Below, one piece after another: positions 6,264 to 8,982 of a stretch of 8,982 nucleotides of DNA; positions within the stretch are counted from its first letter, which is position 1; every line of letters begins with the position of its first letter. The stretch spans positions 1 to 8,982 of the forward strand of contig JAJYZK010000104.1 of NCBI GenBank assembly GCA_021799945.1, in the 5' to 3' direction. The notes below the pieces were generated by a model, which saw nothing but the letters and a program-made list of their open reading frames with translations, ran no database searches and had not been told where the DNA came from. This DNA is from Acidobacteriota bacterium. Its GTDB lineage: Bacteria; Acidobacteriota; Terriglobia; Terriglobales; Acidobacteriaceae. A program made the position numbers and the translations under genes.

Positions 6264-7702
6264 TGCAGACCTTCACGCCGTCCAATCTTCCGCGCATGTC
6301 GCAGCAGCCGGAGTTCCTGCCTGCAAACTATGTTTGGCTGATTGCCTTTGTCGCCGCCATGGGTGGGCTGCTTTTCGGCTATGACTGGGTGGTAATCGGA
6401 GGGGCCAAGCCGTTTTACGAGGCATACTTTCACCTGACCTCGCCGCGGCTGATCGGATGGGCCAACAGTTGCGCCCTGATCGGCTGTTTCAGCGGAGCGC
6501 TGGCCGGGGGCGCGATCGGGAATCGTTTTGGGCGCCGGCGCACGCTCACGCTTTGCGCGCTCTTGTTTGCGGTCTCCTCCGCGCTTACGGGGTGGGCTCA
6601 TCTGTTTGCCGGCTTCATTTTTTGGAGGATCGCCGGTGGAGTGGCGATCGGTCTGGCCTCCAATGTCTCACCTCTCTACATCGCTGAAATCAGCCCCGCC
6701 GCGTGGCGCGGACGATTGGTCAGCTTGAATCAGCTTGCTCTGGTGATAGGGATCCTCGCCGCCCAGATCGTGAACTGGGGCATCGCGCGGCCGGTTCCCG
6801 CCGGCGCGACGCCGCAAGCCATTGCCGCAGGCTGGAACGCCGTTTACGGATGGCGCTGGATGTTTACGGCCATCTCGCTCCCCGCCTCGCTGTTCTTCCT
6901 CTCCTCTTTGTGGATCCCCGAAAGCCCGCGATGGCTTTTGCTACGAGGTAAGGAGGAGCAGGCGGCAAAGATTCTGGCGCGAATCGGCGGAGTCTCTTAT
7001 GCCGCCGCCGAGGTGAGCAGCATCCGGGCTGCCTTGGAGGGTTCCGGCCGCGGCGCCGCCGGCTGGCGCGAGCTCCTGGCGCCCGGCATACGGGGCCGAG
7101 TCCTGGCCGGCGTTGCGCTGGCGGCATTGCAGCAGTGGTGCGGCATCAACATTCTCTTCAACTACGCCGAAGAGGTCTATCGAAGCGCAGGCTATGGCCT
7201 GAACGACCTTCTTTTCAATATCGTGATCACCGGCGCGATCAATCTGCTATTCACGGTGATCGCCATGTTCTTCGTCGACCGCTTCGGACGCCGCACGCTG
7301 ATGCTCTTCGGCTGCCTCGGCGTGGGTTTTTCCCACCTGTGCGCGGGGGCGGCGTATAAATTGGGTCTGCACGGCGCCGGAGTCCTGGTGATGACCCTGT
7401 GCGCCATCGCCTTCTATGCCATGTCTTTGGCGCCGGTGACCTGGGTATTGATCTCCGAGATGTTTCCGAATCGCGTCCGGGGTCTTGCGGTATCCATCGC
7501 GGTTGCCGCCCTCTGGACTGCTTCGTTTCTGCTCACCTACACCTTCCCCATCCTGAATCGGCTGTTCGGAACGGCGGACGTCTTCTTTCTTTACGCAGCC
7601 ATCTGCCTGCTGGGCGCCTTCTTTGTGTACAAATGCGTGGGCGAGACCGCCGGACAGTCGCTGGAGCAGATTGAAGGCGCCGCGGAGGCGGCCGGCGGCT
7701 GA
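6263..7702 (+). CDS. Sugar porter family MFS transporter (XylE-like)
   Basis: This 479-residue inner-membrane protein has about 12 hydrophobic segments and the full sugar-porter signature set. These are GGLLFGYDWVVIGGAKPFYE (34-53), GGAIGNRFGRRRT (82-94), WRIAGGVAIG (121-130), PESPRWLLLRGK (219-230), LQQWCGINILFNYAEEVY (289-306), VDRFGRRTLMLFG (338-350), PVTWVLISEMFPNRVRG (391-407) and ETAGQSLEQIE (461-471). Residues equivalent to sugar contacts in E. coli XylE are kept: Q157, Q290, Q291, N296 and W394 (alignment by eye). It should import a monosaccharide, pentose or hexose, with protons; the exact sugar is not predictable. The start at 6263 forms TGATG with the upstream stop, implying translational coupling to the DUF5107 gene. 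M12 (6296) is an alternative start that would place less sequence before the first membrane segment. Confidence 0.94.
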   Translation: MQTFTPSNLPRMSQQPEFLPANYVWLIAFVAAMGGLLFGYDWVVIGGAKPFYEAYFHLTSPRLIGWANSCALIGCFSGALAGGAIGNRFGRRRTLTLCALLFAVSSALTGWAHLFAGFIFWRIAGGVAIGLASNVSPLYIAEISPAAWRGRLVSLNQLALVIGILAAQIVNWGIARPVPAGATPQAIAAGWNAVYGWRWMFTAISLPASLFFLSSLWIPESPRWLLLRGKEEQAAKILARIGGVSYAAAEVSSIRAALEGSGRGAAGWRELLAPGIRGRVLAGVALAALQQWCGINILFNYAEEVYRSAGYGLNDLLFNIVITGAINLLFTVIAMFFVDRFGRRTLMLFGCLGVGFSHLCAGAAYKLGLHGAGVLVMTLCAIAFYAMSLAPVTWVLISEMFPNRVRGLAVSIAVAALWTASFLLTYTFPILNRLFGTADVFFLYAAICLLGAFFVYKCVGETAGQSLEQIEGAAEAAGG

Positions 7703-7832
7703 GTTCGGTTTGTTGCCGCCGACGGCGGGATGTCGGGAACTCCGCCAAACCGCCGCCGGAGACGGCAGGCCGAGCCAGTCTCCGATCCAATCTCCGAACC
7801 TGGCATGAGCTGCCTGCATGTCCCCATCGCCT

Positions 7833-7871
7833 GGCTACAGTATGCCGCCAATCGAGCGGCATACCGTAGCC
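7833..7871. repeat. Imperfect 16-bp inverted repeat with 7-nt loop
   Basis: GGCTACAGTATGCCGC (7833-7848) and GCGGCATACCGTAGCC (7856-7871) are complementary at 15 of 16 positions around the loop CAATCGA. The single mismatch (A7839 against C7865) becomes a G-U pair in RNA from the minus strand, so minus-strand RNA would form an uninterrupted stem. There is no T-run on either side. It lies 130 bp past the transporter stop and may be an interspersed palindrome, a bidirectional transcription barrier or a recombination-related site. Confidence 0.6.
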
Positions 7872-7986
7872 GCAGGTGAGATCGGGCAAGGCATTGACGC
7901 CATGGGCGATAATGAACATTTCCGACAACTGCGGCGATCCACGCTATTGTCCTTCGCGCTCAGGCGCGTCGCCCGGCGATGCCGAG

Positions 7987-8012
7987 TTGGGATATCAGGT
8001 TGGGATATCGGG
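7987..8012. repeat. Two-copy 13-bp tandem repeat
   Basis: TTGGGATATCAGG (7987-7999) is followed directly by TTGGGATATCGGG (8000-8012), identical at 12 of 13 positions. It ends 4 nt before the ATG of the hsdM-like stub, so it occupies the place of a promoter or leader for that former gene. It could be a slippage duplication or paired binding sites for a regulator. Confidence 0.6.
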
Positions 8013-8016
8013 GAAA

Positions 8017-8220
8017 ATGGCTCTGGAGAAGTCGGAACTCCTTCGCTCTCTCAGGGCAAGCTGCGGCGAACTGCGCGGCGCGATAAACGCGAGCCGATGG
8101 TTCCCAATCCCGGGGAGGAACGCTTCAAATTGGATAAGAAGAGGGAAGGGATGGCGCGGCAGACGCTGCTTGATGGCGAATCGGCCCTGCCCGGGAATAA
8201 ACTTTTGCCTGCCGCTGTGA
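8017..8220 (+). pseudogene. N-terminal remnant of a second type I methyltransferase gene (hsdM-like)
   Basis: From the ATG at 8017, the first 28 codons (to 8100) read MALEKSELLRSL, then RASCGELRGAINASRW. From memory, this matches the start of a widespread HsdM subfamily whose N-terminus resembles MAIKKSELYSSLW followed by ASCDELRGGMDASQY. After NASRW the similarity stops: the frame continues as arginine/proline/cysteine-rich sequence and ends at TGA 8218-8220, without the expected YKDYVL...LLFxKYVSDKY. The G-rich GGGGAAA before the ATG looks like a ribosome site. I read this as a gene truncated by deletion or recombination, leaving its leader and first helix. The match is from memory of the family and is short, so a chance or decayed leader origin is possible. 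Confidence 0.5.
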
Positions 8221-8281
8221 GCCTTCATTGAAGCGTAGGATTCCTTGAGCGCCGGGATCTACGACGGATTTCCAGACCTAT

Positions 8282-8287
8282 GAGGTG
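8282..8287 (+). promoter_or_regulatory. Ribosome binding site of hsdM
   Basis: GAGGTG sits 6 nt before the GTG at 8294 and is close to the anti-Shine-Dalgarno complement. It decides the start at 8294 over the in-frame GTG at 8285, which falls inside the ribosome site itself. Confidence 0.75.
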
Positions 8288-8293
8288 GGTTTT

Positions 8294-8982
8294 GTGAGCA
8301 CTGCAACCGCGCTTGGTTTTGAATCGAAGCTCTGGGCCGCCGCCGATGCGCTGCGCAACAACATGGACGCGGCGGAGTACAAGCACGTCGTCCTGGGCCT
8401 CATCTTTCTCAAGTACATCTCGGATGCCTTTGAGGCCAAGCATGCCGAACTGGAGAGCCAGCGCCAAGAAGGCGCAGACCCCGAAGACCCGGACGAGTAC
8501 CGCGCCGCCAACATCTTCTGGGTGCCGAAGGAGGCCCGCTGGCGGCGCCTGAAGGCCAGCGCCCCGCAGCCGAAGATCGGGGCCATCGTCGATGACGCGA
8601 TGGCCGCCATCGAGCGCGACAATCCGTCGCTGAAAGGCGTGCTGCCCAAGGACTACGGCCGTCCCGGACTCGACAAGCAGCGTCTCGGCCAGCTCATCAA
8701 CCTCATCAGCGATGTCGGCCTGGGCGCGCCCGCCGACCGCGCCAAGGACGTTCTGGGCCGCGTCTACGAATACTTCCTCTCGCAGTTCGCCAGCGCGGAG
8801 GGCAAAAAGGGCGGCCAGTTCTACACGCCCGCGCACGTCGTCCGCATTCTGGTGGAGATGCTCGCGCCCTACAAGGGCCGCGTCTACGATCCCTGCTGCG
8901 GCTCCGGTGGCATGTTCGTGCAGAGCGAGAAGTTTATCGAGGCGCACAGCGGCAGAATCGGCGACATCTCCATCTATGGGCA
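8294..8982 (+). CDS. hsdM: Type I restriction-modification system DNA methyltransferase subunit, N-terminal part
   Basis: The frame opens with GTG at 8294 and runs off the window after 229 codons. Residues about 1-165 form the HsdM N-terminal helical domain (LWAAADALRNNMDAAEYKHV, then LGLIFLKYISDAFEAKH). The N6-adenine methyltransferase domain begins near KKGGQFYTPAHVVRILVEML (171-190), and DPCCGSGGMF (199-208) is the S-adenosylmethionine-binding motif I. The catalytic NPPF/NPPY motif should lie just beyond the edge. HsdM methylates adenine within the bipartite site chosen by HsdS and, with HsdR, forms the restriction complex; hsdS and hsdR are expected downstream but not visible. The start is supported by GAGGTG 6 nt upstream and by the family-typical N-terminus; the stop upstream in frame is at 8246-8248. 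An open frame on the opposite strand here (8225-8947) is a shadow of its GC-rich codons. Confidence 0.95.
   Translation, partial: MSTATALGFESKLWAAADALRNNMDAAEYKHVVLGLIFLKYISDAFEAKHAELESQRQEGADPEDPDEYRAANIFWVPKEARWRRLKASAPQPKIGAIVDDAMAAIERDNPSLKGVLPKDYGRPGLDKQRLGQLINLISDVGLGAPADRAKDVLGRVYEYFLSQFASAEGKKGGQFYTPAHVVRILVEMLAPYKGRVYDPCCGSGGMFVQSEKFIEAHSGRIGDISIYG

Larger units (their letters stand above)
7703..8293. other. Intergenic junction between sugar operon and restriction-modification genes
   Basis: About 590 bp without an intact gene. It holds small GC-rich hairpins just after the transporter stop (for example CCGCC-GAC-GGCGG at 7716-7728), a near-duplicate TCTCCGAnCC around 7776-7800, a 16-bp imperfect hairpin at 7833-7871, a 13-bp tandem repeat at 7987-8012, the hsdM-like stub at 8017-8100, and the ribosome site of hsdM. 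Open frames across 7818-8231 and 7876-8220 do not look like whole proteins. None of the hairpins has a T-tract, so the transcription terminator of the sugar operon is not obvious. Confidence 0.7.

Noticed and set aside
7703..7800. Terminator of the transporter operon
   Set aside because: Several short GC hairpins compete (such as 7716-7728), but stems are only about 5 bp and there is no T-tract.
7818..8231. 137-codon open frame on + strand in the gap before hsdM
   Set aside because: Its translation shows no recognisable motif, it overlaps the hsdM-like stub in another frame, and its start has no good ribosome site. Long chance frames are expected in GC-rich DNA. The last 45 codons read slightly protein-like, so a fragment of something is not excluded.
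8225..8947. 240-codon open frame on the minus strand
   Set aside because: It lies wholly antisense to hsdM, whose motifs are unmistakable; the frame is open because of the GC-rich codons of the real gene.
1..8982. CRISPR arrays, tRNA or rRNA genes, insertion sequences
   Set aside because: No regularly spaced repeats, no tRNA-like cloverleaf or rRNA segment, and no transposase motifs were seen on reading both strands by eye.

Overview
The window looks like a piece of a GC-rich acidobacterial chromosome (Solibacteres/Bryobacter-like rather than any clade I can prove). The main clue is the truncated gene at the left edge. Its protein has the outer-membrane beta-barrel signature of the large Oar-like/carboxypeptidase-regulatory-like TonB-dependent receptors that are heavily expanded in Acidobacteria (YNALQTQIQKRFSGGL, TYTWSHAMDD, a terminal LKYIF). 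The lineage call is inference from protein style, not from a marker gene. All genes I can support lie on the + strand.

Layout: (1) 1-1093, the C-terminal 363 residues of the TonB-dependent receptor. (2) 1094-1582, an intergenic stretch with a perfect 12-bp inverted repeat and no convincing gene. (3) 1583-2668, a LacI-family regulator with a GTG start. (4) 2669-2840, a 172-bp control region with a stem-loop, an A9 tract, a 10-bp palindrome and a structured leader. (5) 2841-6263, an 1140-residue soluble protein with an N-terminal DUF5107 (mutarotase-like) domain and a long C-terminal TPR region. (6) 6263-7702, a sugar-porter MFS transporter whose ATG overlaps the preceding stop (TGATG). (7) 7703-8293, about 590 bp of non-genic DNA holding a long imperfect hairpin, a 13-bp tandem repeat and what looks like the N-terminal stub of a decayed hsdM. 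(8) 8294 to the window edge, the first 229 codons of an apparently intact type I restriction-modification methyltransferase gene, hsdM.

Genes 3, 5 and 6 read as one carbohydrate-utilisation unit: a sugar-responsive repressor, a cytoplasmic DUF5107/TPR protein and a proton-coupled sugar importer whose translation is tied to it. The outer-membrane receptor upstream could supply the substrate across the outer membrane, but it is separated by 490 bp and may be independent. No classical sugar kinase, isomerase or glycoside hydrolase is present, so the DUF5107 protein is the only candidate for acting on the imported sugar. That makes this the most interesting module here. The right end is a separate theme: a restriction-modification locus, with signs of turnover just upstream of its methyltransferase gene.
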